From Rusavskia elegans (taxonomy: Eukaryota; Ascomycota; Lecanoromycetes; Teloschistales; Teloschistaceae): a DNA stretch of 64,000 bases. This document shows positions 31,226-42,883 of the stretch, piece after piece. The stretch is taken from positions 248,001 through 312,000 of the forward strand of contig SAUG01000077.1 in NCBI GenBank assembly GCA_011316305.1, read 5' to 3'. Within the stretch, counting starts at the first letter, position 1, and every line of letters begins with the position of its first letter. The translations under genes and the position numbers were made by a program. The notes beneath the pieces were generated by a model. That model worked only from the letters and a program-made list of their open reading frames with translations, ran no database searches and was not told the DNA's origin.

Positions 31226-34120
31226 ATGAGCTTCAGCCGGCTCTGCTGTCGACGTGTTGTAGCAAGAAGCCTGATCCCAAAAACGACATATCCTCCCAAC
31301 CGTAAGCAGCCAGGCTGCAACTGTCCGCTTGATTCTCGTGGACTGCATCATGATACTCAGACGTCGATCGAGAAGACGAGGAATGTTGGCATCATTGCCC
31401 ATATCGATGCAGTACATCCTCCTCTCCGCGTTGCTGTACGCCAGATGTTCATTGTCTACTAGGGCAAAACGACCACCACGGAGCGAATGCTCTACTACAG
31501 TGGCCACACCCGTAGATTAGGAAGTATGCACATCGTCTCCTCTATTTTCACTTCTTCAACCATTGCCATTGCCAATCATGCTGCAACACAGCATGATCCA
31601 GATCTGTGTGACGCACGCACAGTCAAGAAAGGCTAAGCATTGCATTCAGATGTGGATGATGGCTCCACCGTCACAGACTTCCTACCAGCAGAAAGACAAA
31701 GGGGCGTCACTATTCAGTCCGCCGCCATTACCTTTCATTGGCCGCCGTTGCCAGAGCAGAATGACGGAGAGACCAAGACGCAGAAGGGCGGGAGACCGTT
31801 GCTGTCTCCTTCGACGGAGGAAAACCACATGATCAACCTGATCGACACTCCCGGCCATGCCGATTTCACCTTCGAAGTCGTCCGCTCACTGCGAATACTA
31901 GATGGTGCGGTCTGTATCCTGGATGGAGTTGCCGGCGTAGAGGCTCAGACCGAGAAAGTCTGGTATCAGGCTGCCAAATACAACATACCCCGAATCATCT
32001 ACATTAACAAGCTTGATCGAGATGGAGCTGCATTTGGCAGGACCGTCCATGAGATCGCCTCTCGACTCTTCGTCCGCCCAGCCGTTTGCCAAGTCCCATG
32101 GTTTGAAGGCGGCAAAGGACGCTTTTGCGGTGTGGGCGATGTTGTCAATCTTCGAGCCTACCGCTGGTCTGAAGGTGGAGATGGCAAAATAGTAGAAACT
32201 ATTGCTGTCGACGAGCTTGGAGAAGCCGATTCCTTGTTTGCCGAAGAGATAAGAAAAGCCCGGATTGCCTTGATTGAATTACTTACAGACTACGACGATG
32301 CCTTGGTTGCGAAGTTCTTAGAGCTCGATGAGAGACATCTTGACATCGCGCCCAACGACATCGTTGCGGGCCTAAGACGCTGTGTACTCAATCAGGGCTC
32401 GAAGATCGTACCCGTCTATGGCGGAGCCAGCTTTCGGAACATTGGAGTTCAGCCTCTACTTGATGCCGTTGTGCAACTGATGCCAAACCCGAACGAAGTC
32501 CCAATCCCCGAGGTTAGCGTTGGCTATGCTGGAGGAAACCTCAGGCAGTTAACGAGCGGTGAAATGCTGTCAAAAGCGGCCCAGTCCATACCAGCTACAA
32601 GTCGGAAAGAAAAGAAACTGACCTCCAGACAGCCAATGGCAGTGGTCAGCAACTTGGAGGCTTGTGCCCTGGCTTTCAAAGTCGTTCACGATGCCCGGCG
32701 AGGAACTTTGGTCTACGTGAGAGTCTACTCTGGCATTATCAATCGTGGAGCATACCTATACAACACCAATCTTCAAGTTACCGAGCCAGTACAACGATTG
32801 CTACGCATGTATGCTTCGGACTCGGTCGATATACCATCGTTACCTGCGGGCCAGATAGGCGTCATTCCGGGGCTTAAGCATGCCAGAACGGGAGATACGT
32901 TGATATCTTACATTGGAGCGAGTCCTAAAACGGGGCCTCCTCCGCCGATTAACAGCCTTCAACTCCGACCGATTGAGGTCCCACCAGCAGTTTTCTTCTC
33001 CAGCGTTGAGGCCAATAGCTTAGGCGAAGCGAAAGCCGTCAATAATGCACTTGATCTATTGATCCGGGAAGATCCAAGTCTGCAGCTGTCAGTGGACGAA
33101 GACTCAGGCCAGACTCTTCTAAGTGGAATGGGAGAGTTCCACCTTGAAATTGCGGCTGACCGTCTGATAAAGGATCTCAAAGCGAAAGCCACAATGGGAA
33201 AGATTGAGATAGCGTATAGAGAAGCACTCCTTTTCCCTTCGCAGCCCCAGACCGCCCTCGTCAACCGCGAGATCGCTGGGAAGAGAGCAAAAGCCTGCTG
33301 TACAGCGATAGTCGAACGAATGGTAGCGGTCAAACAGCACCAAAACAATTCCGATGAATATGAGTCCAATGTGCTTGAGAATGGCAACTTGATCACAACC
33401 TCGATAACTACACCAAAGATCACTACCCCAGAAGACACAGCAGAATCACCGGAACCTTGGCACGGTAGACTGCCATCCCACCTCTCCTCAGAAACCCTAC
33501 ACATGTCCCTGAGGAACGGTGCCTTGGCCGCTCTCGGCCGCGGTATCCAATACCCCTTCCCCTTTCACAACGTCCACGTCTCCATAGGCATCGATCCTCA
33601 GCACGAACTCTTCGGCAACGACACAAGCACCGCAGCTCTCTCCTCAGCCGCGCGCGAGGCTACCAAGGTCGCCCTCAAAGACGCCGCTCGACGCGGCACC
33701 GCAATAATGGAGCACGTCATGAACGTCATCGTCAGCACCGAAGATGCCAGTCTCGGTGCCGTCGTCAAGGACCTCAATGCGGAACGAGGCGGAAATGTCC
33801 TTTCACTCGATGACGCAGACGTCACTACGTCCGGTGTACGAGAGGACCTTCCCAGGATCGATCTCCGTAAAGTGTATGCGCCGCGGGATCCATTCGAGGG
33901 GGGGACGAGTTTCGCAGATCAGGAACAGGCGGAGATGAACAACAGTAGTCGGCAAAGGACTATTCATGCCAAAGTGCCCTTGAGGGAGATGATGGGGTAT
34001 TTGAAGCATTTGAGGAGTATTACTGGAGGAAGGGGGAGTTTCGTCATGAGTGCTGATCGGTTTGAAAGGGTTGTTGGACCGCGGGAGAAGACACTGAGGA
34101 AGGAATTGAGGGGGTACTAA
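31226..34120 (+). CDS. MEF2: Mitochondrial elongation factor G2 / ribosome recycling GTPase
   Basis: MEF2 (EF-G2mt) works with the mitochondrial recycling factor to split ribosomes after termination. Exons 31226-31411, 31463-31523 and 31650-34120 give 905 residues; introns are 51 and 126 nt. The N-terminus is rich in Arg and Ser with no acidic residues in the first 30, as in a mitochondrial presequence. The GTPase motifs are G1 AHIDAGKTTT (the first intron splits it exactly after HIDA), switch I RQRGVTI, G3 DTPGHADF and G4 NKLD. Later parts match EF-G domains II-V, with [14 protein letters not shown] and [16 protein letters not shown] near the end. The insert before domain IV ([17 protein letters not shown]) is longer than in bacterial EF-G. 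MEF2 rather than MEF1 is judged from the [15 protein letters not shown] region. Confidence 0.92.
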
Positions 34121-34500
34121 CGGAATTTCAGGATGAAGATTCCGCGTCAGACGGACAGATGCCCTTTCTCATGCACTGGTATGGTATCCGATTCGGCTGG
34201 CAGTCGAGGCATTGTATCGGATGCCCACTGTCACACCCACCAGGTCAAAGGATGAGGGAGGACCTCTGCCTTTTCGGTGTTAATCAGATTAGAATTATCA
34301 GGTGAGATACCTACCAGTGCATCAGACAACATACTTTCGGTTACGATGGTCGAAGCCCGTTGCTCCCATCTTAATAATACAAACAAACAATAAACACCCA
34401 GATCTCCGCCTTTCTCATCCATAATCCATAATGTAACGCTTGGTAGCCATCAAAGCGGTCCTCTAACTACTCCTAACACCCATCAATACATCCAACCCCC
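34121..34500. other. Convergent intergenic region
   Basis: About 380 bp between two 3' ends; no gene seen. Confidence 0.45.
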
Positions 34501-35971
34501 TCAAAAATCCTCCCATTTATCCTCCTCCTTCTCCTTCGCCCCTTTCCTAATCGCCGCCGTCCCAACCGCACTCGGCTTCCCCGTCGGCGCTGGACTTGCT
34601 CCCCTTCTCGTCATCGGACTTTCCCTACCAGTAATCCCCCCTTTTCCACCCATCATCCCACCGCTGAGCCCTTTAGCCGCACCGCTGCTTTCCTCGGACG
34701 CAACGGGCGAGCCAAATGAATCCCAGAAATCCTTATGTTCCGGCTCCGCCGCCGTTTTCGATCTTGCGCCGGTGTGAGAGGAAGAGTGAGATGAAGATTG
34801 GGAGTCCTCGACAAAGCGATTGAATTGCTCGGCTGCGTTTTTGGAGCCGGCTTGGATGTTGGAAGCGACTTGGGCGGCGGTGAGGCGGGCGGTGTTTGTG
34901 AGGTCTGCTTCTGCTAGCTTTTTTTGAGGAGGGGGTGGTTAGTGTTTAGCTGGGGTTGGGGTGGGTGGGGGTATTGGGGGATTGATGTGGTAGGAAAATG
35001 TGAAGGTCAATGATGGAGGAGGTATGTGGACATGTACGTAGTGAAAAACAGGGAAGAGGGAAAGGGGAGAAGGGGAGGGAAAGGGGAAGAGCAAGATAAA
35101 CACACCTTCTGCACATTCGGCTGAATCCACCCATCATTCACACTCTTCGCTCCTTTCCCCACAGTCGTCGTAAACCACCCGAACCTCTTCGTCAACGCCG
35201 CAACGGGATCTTTCTGGAACTCGTCCACACCGGGCATTCCATCTCCTCCTCCCCCCTTTCCACTCCCTGCTCCCCCACTACCCGCCGTCATCGAACCACC
35301 AGACCCAAACCCAGCATATTTCCCACCCTGAGAAGGCGGCAGATCCGCTCTCCGATTCTCATTCTCACTGCCCTTCCTCGCGAAAAAATCCTCATTCATC
35401 TCTTTCTGAGTCTTACCCCCCATCCCCATCCCCATCCCCCCATCCACCCCCTTCATCCCCCTAACAACCCTCTCCGGCACCCCCACAAACTCCCTCCCCT
35501 CAACCTCACAACTCAACCTCTCCTTCCACTCCTCCCCCACTATCCCGGCATACCGTTCCTCAAACCCAGCCATCTGGCCCCCCTCGACCCCCCTCCCCCA
35601 CGTCCGCCCCGTACTCTTCTCCCAAAAAGCCCTCCATTTCTCATTCCCGCCCCTCTCCATCCTCAAAATCTCATTCCCCTTGAACGCATCCATGGTGATG
35701 GAGCGCACGAAGGATATATGCACGCCTAGACCGCGGTGCAGGCCGGCGCATGTGAGGCAGATGAAGGTGCCGAATTTGGGGGAGGCCCATTGCGGGGAGG
35801 GGGCGGAGCAGTCGCAGCAGGTTGTGTTGCCGGGGGCTTTTTGGAGGGTGAGGAGCTATTGTTTGGGAAAGGGGGGATGGTGAGTGGGTTGTTGTGGTTG
35901 TGTTTGGGGAGAGGAGAGGGGAGGGGTGGTTTACATACCTTGCTTTTTGTTTCGGGGTCGACTTCCCACAT
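34501..35971 (-). CDS. GCS1: ArfGAP, Gcs1/ArfGAP1 class
   Basis: ArfGAPs stimulate GTP hydrolysis by Arf, releasing COPI and other coats. Exons 35971-35939, 35855-35106 and 34917-34501 give 399 residues; introns are 83 and 188 nt. Exon 1 encodes MWEVDPETKSK. Exon 2 has the zinc finger in the C-x2-C-x16-C-x2-C arrangement (CCDCSAPSPQWASPKFG to FICLTC), then AGLHRGLGVHISFVRS with the catalytic Arg. FGSGGSM, and FGWFTTTVGKGAKSVNDGWI, are ArfGAP1-like lipid-packing-sensor segments. The C-terminus ends KWEDF, as in Gcs1-type proteins. The sense strand is C-rich in the first ~90 codons and turns G-rich afterward. Confidence 0.9.
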
Positions 35972-36642
35972 TGTGGAGAGGGTCTTTTGGGGATTTTCGT
36001 TTTATCGAGTATTTGTTTGCATTGTGGGAATGCGGGTTATGTGCTGTTGGTGGTCAATGGCTACAGAGGTGGTTGCTGTGTTGTGGAGCGCTTTCGGCGG
36101 GACCCTCGAAAACAAAGTGCAGAGGGGATCAGTACCTCGATAGGAGCTTTGGTTCTTGCTAACACAGCTGCTATACGTTCATATAATTGAGCAACGGATA
36201 TAGTAGTCTCATGAAAAGGGTACTCGGTTCATAGAGACTTGTTTGGTTGATTCTTGATAGACTAATCGCGATTGATATTCCGCACGACAAACAAGGGAAG
36301 GAATCTCGTGCGCATTGACGCAAAAGTAAAGGATTGACGATTCCACACAGAATCAATGACAAAGCTGCAGGCCTATCAGTTCCAAATGCAAATTCGACCA
36401 TCTATTGTCTAAAATACAGGGTAATTCGCAGGTCAAATCTCAAAGGACAAGCACCATTAGGATGTCATCAAGGTGGTAATACATGCTGGCATAAAAAGCC
36501 TCTAGAATCCTCCACCACTGAAGGATACCGGCCGCTCTTAAGCCCCCTGTTTACCATGATGAGCTCCAAGAGTCCCTCGCCAGTTAGATGAATGATCTCG
36601 GGCCACTGCCGCCAGATACATCACCTGTGAGAATCCTGGCGC
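35972..36642. other. Intergenic region, no gene supported
   Basis: Upstream flank of the ArfGAP gene and 3' flank of the RRM gene. No gene or RNA is recognisable. Confidence 0.45.
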
Positions 36643-37900
36643 TTAAGCTGTTGCGCTCGCGGGAGGGTCATTGGCTTGGACGACACCGTTCTCTGTGAGT
36701 GGTGCAGTACCGGCGGCTTCGGGGTCGACGTCCTCTTTCCCAGGGCTATCGATGGCCACCTTGACAGCGATTTCACGACCGTCGACCTCCTTGCCGTTCA
36801 TGTCGTTGACGGCTTGTTGCTGCAATTCCTCGGAGCCAAGCGAGACAAACCCGAAGCCACGGCCTTTGCGAGGTTCGTTCCGTGCTTGGAGTTTCTTGAC
36901 CATGAAACGGGGAATGGGGCGAAGAGCGATCTTGGCGGCTGAAGGCTGGTATGCGGCGAAGAGTTCCTTGAGCTAGGATGACGTTAGCCGCTGATCAGGG
37001 CTCAAAAAACATTGAACGCTTACCTTCTCCTCGCTGAGGTCGTAGGGAAGATTGGCAACCATGACCTTGTTCTTTGATGGAATACCATCCTCGGGAGGTC
37101 CACGCTGTCTTGGCTGTCTCGGTGTACGGGGTTTTGCCTCGGCACCAGCCTCAGCTGGCTGCTCGGTAGCAGTGCCTTCATTAGTAGTGTCGGTCAGGGG
37201 CAAGGCTTGAGCCGGGACGTTGGTGGGAGCATCGGTAGTAGTCTCCCCATTGGTCTGGCGCTAGGGCAATGAACGGATCAGCAAATAATACTTCCGGGCG
37301 GGGCAATGCAATTCTTACAGAGCGACCACCGCGGGCTCCACGTCCGCCACGGCCACGACCACGGCCGCGTCCACGTCCCGAGTTTCGGCGACGACCCTCG
37401 TTTCCACTCACACCCTCACCGCCGCTTGCGGCTGCCTCAGCCTTCTCGGCGGCGGTCTCAGGCTTGCGAGCGAGCTGGACAGAGACCTTTCGATTTATGA
37501 TCTCTTTGCCAGAGAGCTCCGTAATCGCCTTCTGAGCCTCGTCTGCAGTTGTCAGATCGACGAAGGCGTAACCCACAGGACGAGCGGTGCGAGGGTTGGT
37601 AGGGATGGATGTGGTCTCACTTTTAATCCGATCAGCCCCTGCATGTCCGCAGATCTGGCGCTGTGGGAAGGACACTTACACGGAGTAGCCAGTGAAGAAT
37701 TCCTTGAGATCCCCCTCGTCGGTCGCGTACGCGAGATTGCCAATGTACAAACGACGTCCCTCAGTAGCACTAGCTATGACTGCTTCATTCTCAGCAGCGT
37801 TGATGGGTTGACCACCAGTGACATTGTTATCACCGGTGGGTGCAACGGGAGCTATGCTGGTATTGGCCAGGGCCTCAGTAACATTATCGACGGCAGACAT
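36643..37900 (-). CDS. RRM-RGG-RRM RNA-binding protein, Sbp1-like
   Basis: Exons 37900-37680, 37619-37319, 37260-37024 and 36972-36643 give 362 residues; introns are 51-60 nt and in phase. RRM1: RRLYIGNLAYATDEGDLKEFF (RNP2 LYIGNL), then PVGYAFVDL (RNP1). A Gly/Arg tract (RGRGRGRGRGGRGARGG) follows. RRM2: KVMVANLPYDLSEEKLKELF (RNP2 VMVANL) and RKGRGFGFVSL (RNP1). Two RRMs around an RGG stretch is the layout of yeast Sbp1, a translation repressor found in P bodies that binds eIF4G; I infer rather than prove orthology. The start MSAVDN is preceded by open frame, but that upstream part has no features and is probably 5' UTR. Confidence 0.82.
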
Positions 37901-38717
37901 GTTGACGGGTTGTGGATTGAAGAACTCTGATGAGCTCTGCCGATTAACTTGATGGAAGGCTTGAGGGATAAACTTGAATGAGGGGGTTGTAGGGTAGCTT
38001 AGTGCCCTAGATCGAGGTTTGGGAAAACTTGAGGGATAGGGTTGCAACAGTGAACGGTGTCTTTGATGTTGAATGAAGGGAAATATTCTGTGGAAGGAGT
38101 CTCTCATAAACTTTTTTGACGCCAACGCGGTAGCGCTTGCCGTGTTGGGCCTAGGGTCAAGGTTGCGGCAATAAGGGGGGATTAAGCTTGGGTTACAAGG
38201 TCATGTGCACTTGCTTCATAGAATCTCCGATATATTGGTTGACGATTCACCTCACTGGGATTGTTATTGTCGGGATGACCCAAAGAGTTTGATAAGATAA
38301 GAGGCGACGAACGCTCACGAGACGAGCAGAGGTCGCGTTGTGCCTCTTGTCGATACAGCGATTTCTGCATTCAACTCATAATTGTAGCATTCTAGGCAAT
38401 AGCACAAGAACATTCTACGATCGAATAGCTGGTTCACAACGTTATCACTAGGGTTCCGTACGCCTTGGCGCCAAGCAAATTGGAACCGTCAGCAGCGGGT
38501 GGGATGTTAGAAATATGATCAATTTTGATATAAGATTGTGTGAATCGCAAGGTTTCCATGGGAGTTTCGAGCTGGAAACATCGACCCTGTCATTGGTGTT
38601 TGTAGAAGGTGCAGAGAATGACATGGGGATAGGATGACCGGTGGTGGCAAATTCCAATATCAGTGGCGTGTCGGTAGAAGATCTTCCTGCCTGTTTGATA
38701 AAAACTGTTTGACAATT
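37901..38717. other. Divergent promoter region, SBP1-like / TAH18
   Basis: About 820 bp between the two start codons. Open frame continues upstream of 37900 to 38125 but reads as leader sequence. Nothing else is recognised. Confidence 0.4.
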
Positions 38718-40853
38718 ATGACGCCTCCCGATGGGTCAAAACCCAATAGGACAGCGGCCGTAGTCTTTGGCTCCGAGACAGGCAATGCACTTGACTATGC
38801 GGAAGAAGCGGGGCGACTGTTGGAACGGCTGCACTTTCAGACTGTAGTCACCAGTCTGGACGCCCTCGAGCCGGTGCCGTACTACCCCTCGTCTCCGATA
38901 GACCTGGAGTCTGACTGATGTTGTACAGCTATCTCTTGCCCGATTTGATTTTGTTGTCGCAGTAATATCCACTACTGGTCAAGGTGATTTGCCTGCCAAC
39001 GCACGCTCGTTTTGGAGAAAATTACTCCGCAAGAAATTGCCACCAGATCACCTGGCAAAAGTTAATATCACTTCCTTTGGCCTCGGAGATAGCTCGTATC
39101 CAAAGTATGCTCTCGTGTCGTGTTGTTCAATGTAGACTCGTTGACACTCAATAGGTTCAACTGGGCAGCACGCAAGTTCCATAAGCGGCTCATCCAGCTT
39201 GGTGCTCATGAATTTTTGCCTCGGGGAGAGGGGGACGAGCAACATGAAGAAGGGTAAGTCATACAACGCCTTCGATCTTCGTCAGGATCCTAAAAATCGG
39301 GCAGACTAGATGCGACGTGGGTGCCTTGGTCAGCAGAGCTTCGTCGGCAGGTTCTTCTGAACTATCCGCTCGGTGAGAGGCTACACCCTATACCAGAGGA
39401 TGTACTTCTCCAACCGAAATGCCTCCTTTTTCTAGCCTCGAACGATACGCCCAGAGGGACTGAACTTGTATGCAATGGCAGTGATGCATTCCCCACTGTT
39501 AATGGTATCCCGATCCCGGATGATGTTATGCCTGTTCAGCCAGCTCCTCTTCCGGCCATCGTCAATACATCGGACCACAACGCCCAACACTTGATGGTCA
39601 AAGTCAAGCAAAACAGGCGCTTGACACCCCAGAGCCATTGGCAAGATGTCCGCCACCTTGAGCTTTCCTGCCCCGCATCGATCAAGTACAACCCTGGCGA
39701 TGTGCTTACGATCTACCCACAGAACTCCTGGCAGGATGTGGATCAAATCATAGAGCTAATGGGATGGGACCGGTACGCTGATCAGCCCATTCAGTTCGAA
39801 TCGACCAATAAGATGGAGAAGGCCGATTTCTACCCTGTCCCTCCAGCCCCTTCGAATAAGCTACATAGTGAACCGTTGACCTTGCGGAAAGTACTGATAC
39901 ATTATCTCGATATGCGGGCAATCCCCCGGCGTTCCTTCTTCTCCATGGTCGCACATTTCACCAACGACGACATGCACAAAGAGCGGCTGCTGGAGTTCAC
40001 GGATCCGCAGTACATTGACGAGCTGTACGACTATACGACTCGGCCAAGGCGGAGTATCTTGGAAGTCTTGCAAGAATTTGATTCGGTCAAGATCCCGTGG
40101 CAATGGGCGGCCAATGTGCTGCCCAAGCTGAGGGGCCGCCAGTTCAGCATAGCGAGCGGCGGCTCATGCAAATGCATTGCCGAGGGCCAAACAAACTTTG
40201 AGCTACTCGCAGCCATTGTAAAGTACAAGACCGTGCTCAAACGACTCCGAGAAGGCGTCTGCACTCGTTATCTGACAGATTTGGAACCTGGTACTACACT
40301 GAGTGTTACTTTACAGAAAGGTGGCCTTGGCGTTCACGAGTCTGAAGCTACGCGGCCTGTAATTCTAGTCGGACCTGGAACAGGAGTTGCTCCGATGCGG
40401 TCTCTAATCTGGGAAAGATACCATTGGCAACAAGATATGCTCGCCAGGCGCCAAGCTACGGCAGATATTACCAGTAATGGGCCAAATGGCATTGGAGAGA
40501 CCATTCTGTTCTATGGGGGAAGGAACCAAGGAGCCGATTTCTTTTATCGCAAGGAATGGGACTTTTTGGAGGAAGAGATGCCCCTGAAAGTTTTTGCGGC
40601 CTTTTCACGAGATCAACCAGCCAAAGTCTACGTTCAAGACATCCTGAAGCACCAATCGGAATTGGTCTACGAACTGCTTCATTCTAAAGATGGGATAGTC
40701 TACGTTTGTGGATCCTCAGGAAAGATGCCCGGAGCAGTACGCGCAGCTTTGGTTGAGGTTTTTGTCGATCGTGGCAAAATGGACAGTTCAGCGGCCGAAG
40801 ACTACCTCCAAGCTATGGAGAAAGAGGGCAGATATAAGCAAGAGACTTGGTAA
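38718..40853 (+). CDS. TAH18: NADPH-dependent diflavin oxidoreductase Tah18
   Basis: Tah18 passes electrons from NADPH through FAD and FMN to Dre2 for cytosolic Fe-S protein assembly. Exons 38718-38873, 38929-39104, 39155-39253 and 39305-40853 give 659 residues; introns are 50-55 nt. The reconstructed third joint reads EEGLDATWVPW. The FMN (flavodoxin) domain has VFGSETGNALDYAEE, STTGQGDLP and FGLGDSSYPKFNW. The FAD domain has RQFSIAS. The NADPH domain has GPGTGVAPMRSLIWER, FYGGRNQGADFFY and YVCGSSGKMPGAV. The C-terminus is ETW, ending in the aromatic residue typical of the family. An upstream TTG/ATG in frame is ignored; MTPPDGSKPNRTAAVVFG is the family's usual start. It is convergent with the kinase gene, 136 bp apart. 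Confidence 0.93.
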
Positions 40854-40989
40854 ACGCATCCATCAATCATGTCTCGTTGGTAAACGTGTCACATTGCCTT
40901 TGCACCGCATTTGACCAACATGTCGCGGGTTATTCAGTCACCTTGCTTCCGAGACCAAGGACTACCGCAGATACCGCTACCACCGTGTG

Positions 40990-42471
40990 TTACAGAAAGT
41001 CGAAAATGGTCTGCCGGACCTTCCCCAAGAAACCTTCGTTGCATCTGCAGAACTCGAGAGCTTCCCTACTGTCAATCGAGGAGGCCATCTCGCGATCATG
41101 ACGATACATGACTTCTTCGCTTTCTCTGCAGATGACATCCACCATCCACCGCAGTGCCTGCTCCAGGCTCATTTTCAACATGGGCTGTACTGTGATGCCG
41201 ACATTTTCGCATATCCTTGACTTTGGCCTACCGTCCACATCACCATGGTCGAACAAGATGGCATGTTCCTTGGAATAATGCGGCCAGAGGGTGCGATCAA
41301 AGTACTCCCTTGTGTCCCAAGACTTTTTGTCGTGCCCGGCACCCTGGTCATCTGCCCTGTCGAAGCGTCGGGCCCTCGACTCTTCCCTGCTGGCTCTGAG
41401 TAAGATCTTGACGTCGAGCAGGCTTCTGATGGTCTCGCTATGATAAAGCAAGTCACCTTCTACGATACCAATGGGTCGACCGTCATGGAGGCTTGGTACT
41501 CCAGCTACGATGGAGCTCAACTGGTCGAGGAGGTCAGGAGGCATTTGCGACGTTGCTCGTTCTCTCCCATCGATAGGTTGCATCGACCTGAAATCTGGAG
41601 GTGGTCTACCTTCACGCTTCGAGTATTCGACAAACCGTTTGAATGCCGAGAGATCTGCTGTATGACGGTGGGTGGCTAGTTCTCCGTTGGTAGGTGGAAC
41701 CATCAAGTGGTCTGGAATGAAAAAATCATCCTGGTGGATGATGAAAGAAGGTATCGTTTGTGGCAAGATGACGGAGAGAAGTTGAGCGAGTGTGGTCTTG
41801 CCCGAGGATGGAGAGCCAGATAATCCAATTAGCATAGCCTCCTGACTATGAACCGTTGGAATCGCTTGATGAGCAACGTGTATCATCGGCGGCACATCAT
41901 CATCCAAATCCCTGGGCGTCTCCGCTGGTGCGGTTGGATCTCCTACCTGGTCTTGTTCTTCCGCCACCGATGCTGGCTCAGTCAGATGCTCGTCAGCGAC
42001 CGATAGTTCCTCCGCAGCCTGCGGCATCCCCTGAGCAGGTGGAGGTAGCTCTGACATTGGCGAAAAGTAAGTGGAGCCACCCGTATGTGATGATCCAAAA
42101 AGACCAGGCCGTGGTTGTGGTTTCTCTGTCGGTGCAAGCTCGGCTGCAGAGAAGTAATCCGACTGTCCTGCAGCTGCTTCCGCAACAGCTTTGGGAGGTG
42201 CTTCTGTCGCTACGGATGTCGGTACATCGACTGACGGAGCAGGGGTGTCAGGAAGAGGTATCGCTGCTGCTATGGGTGTTCCTGGAAGCTTAGAGCTACC
42301 GGCTACACTGCTACTTCCGCCTTCGGGAAACTTCACACTCTTGGTCTTCTTCCTTCTGATCGGTGTCGGAGACGGAGGAAGAGGAGGTTCTGATGGAGCT
42401 GGAGTAGGTGGAACGCTTTTCGTGGATCCTCGTGCTGAGGCGTCGAGCATGTCGTCAATCAAGTAATTCAT
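40990..42471 (-). CDS. NRK1: Nicotinamide riboside kinase-like, with long N-terminal extension
   Basis: This intronless gene encodes 493 residues from MNYLIDDML. The C-terminal half is a P-loop kinase of the NRK/uridine-kinase class: IGLSGSPSSGKTTLAQLL (Walker A, about 216-227), IIHQDDFFIPDHLMVP (the substrate-binding Asp-Asp), PIGIVEGDLLYH, and the lid WDTREYFDRTLWPHYSKEH. NRK converts nicotinamide riboside to NMN for NAD salvage. Known yeast and human NRK proteins are about 200-240 residues, so the first ~210 residues are an extension: Pro/Ser/Ala-rich, with a basic RRKKTKSVKF and two YFS motifs. It is probably disordered. The substrate is inferred from the kinase motifs. Confidence 0.85.
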   Translation of the reverse strand: MNYLIDDMLDASARGSTKSVPPTPAPSEPPLPPSPTPIRRKKTKSVKFPEGGSSSVAGSSKLPGTPIAAAIPLPDTPAPSVDVPTSVATEAPPKAVAEAAAGQSDYFSAAELAPTEKPQPRPGLFGSSHTGGSTYFSPMSELPPPAQGMPQAAEELSVADEHLTEPASVAEEQDQVGDPTAPAETPRDLDDDVPPMIHVAHQAIPTVHSQEAMLIGLSGSPSSGKTTLAQLLSVILPQTIPSFIIHQDDFFIPDHLMVPPTNGELATHRHTADLSAFKRFVEYSKREGRPPPDFRSMQPIDGRERATSQMPPDLLDQLSSIVAGVPSLHDGRPIGIVEGDLLYHSETIRSLLDVKILLRASREESRARRFDRADDQGAGHDKKSWDTREYFDRTLWPHYSKEHAILFDHGDVDGRPKSRICENVGITVQPMLKMSLEQALRWMVDVICRESEEVMYRHDREMASSIDSREALEFCRCNEGFLGKVRQTIFDFL

Positions 42472-42883
42472 GATGGGCGACCTGTGGATGAAGTTTGAAG
42501 ATCCGGAGGAGGTGCATATCTGCAAGCACGTTAAGAGAGAATCACCGCATGATGTGGCAATCAGTCATTATTGTCAATCAAAGTCGAAGTTTCTGTGTGA
42601 CAGCAATAAACCACGTGCTACATGTTGATGAATCAATTGTTGCTGTCTAACACTATTCTTCCTGTGCGTCACCGAAGCTAAACGTATGTAGGATAGCATC
42701 TTGGTTGTAGCACATCTTCGCCCCTTTTTGATGTTTACTCTACTCCCTACTGTACATAAATGTCTCTATGACAGAAAATCCGCTAGGAAAATAGCCGAGG
42801 TGGATAGACCTCATCCTCAACCTCAACCTCAACCTCTCCTCTTCTATATTCACTCACAATGATACATCGATAACACGAACAAC
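42472..42883. other. Divergent promoter region, NRK / ETF-beta
   Basis: About 410 bp between the two start codons, with a CCTCAA hexamer repeat near the ETF-beta side. Confidence 0.45.
42815..42836. repeat. CCTCAA hexamer repeat, about 3.7 copies
   Basis: CCTCAACCTCAACCTCAA and a partial fourth copy, 48-69 bp upstream of the ETF-beta start. It resembles a CT-rich core-promoter tract. Confidence 0.7.

Noticed and set aside
37901..38125. 75-codon N-terminal extension of the Sbp1-like protein
   Set aside because: In frame but without conserved features; composition fits a translated 5' UTR, so the start at 37900 is preferred.
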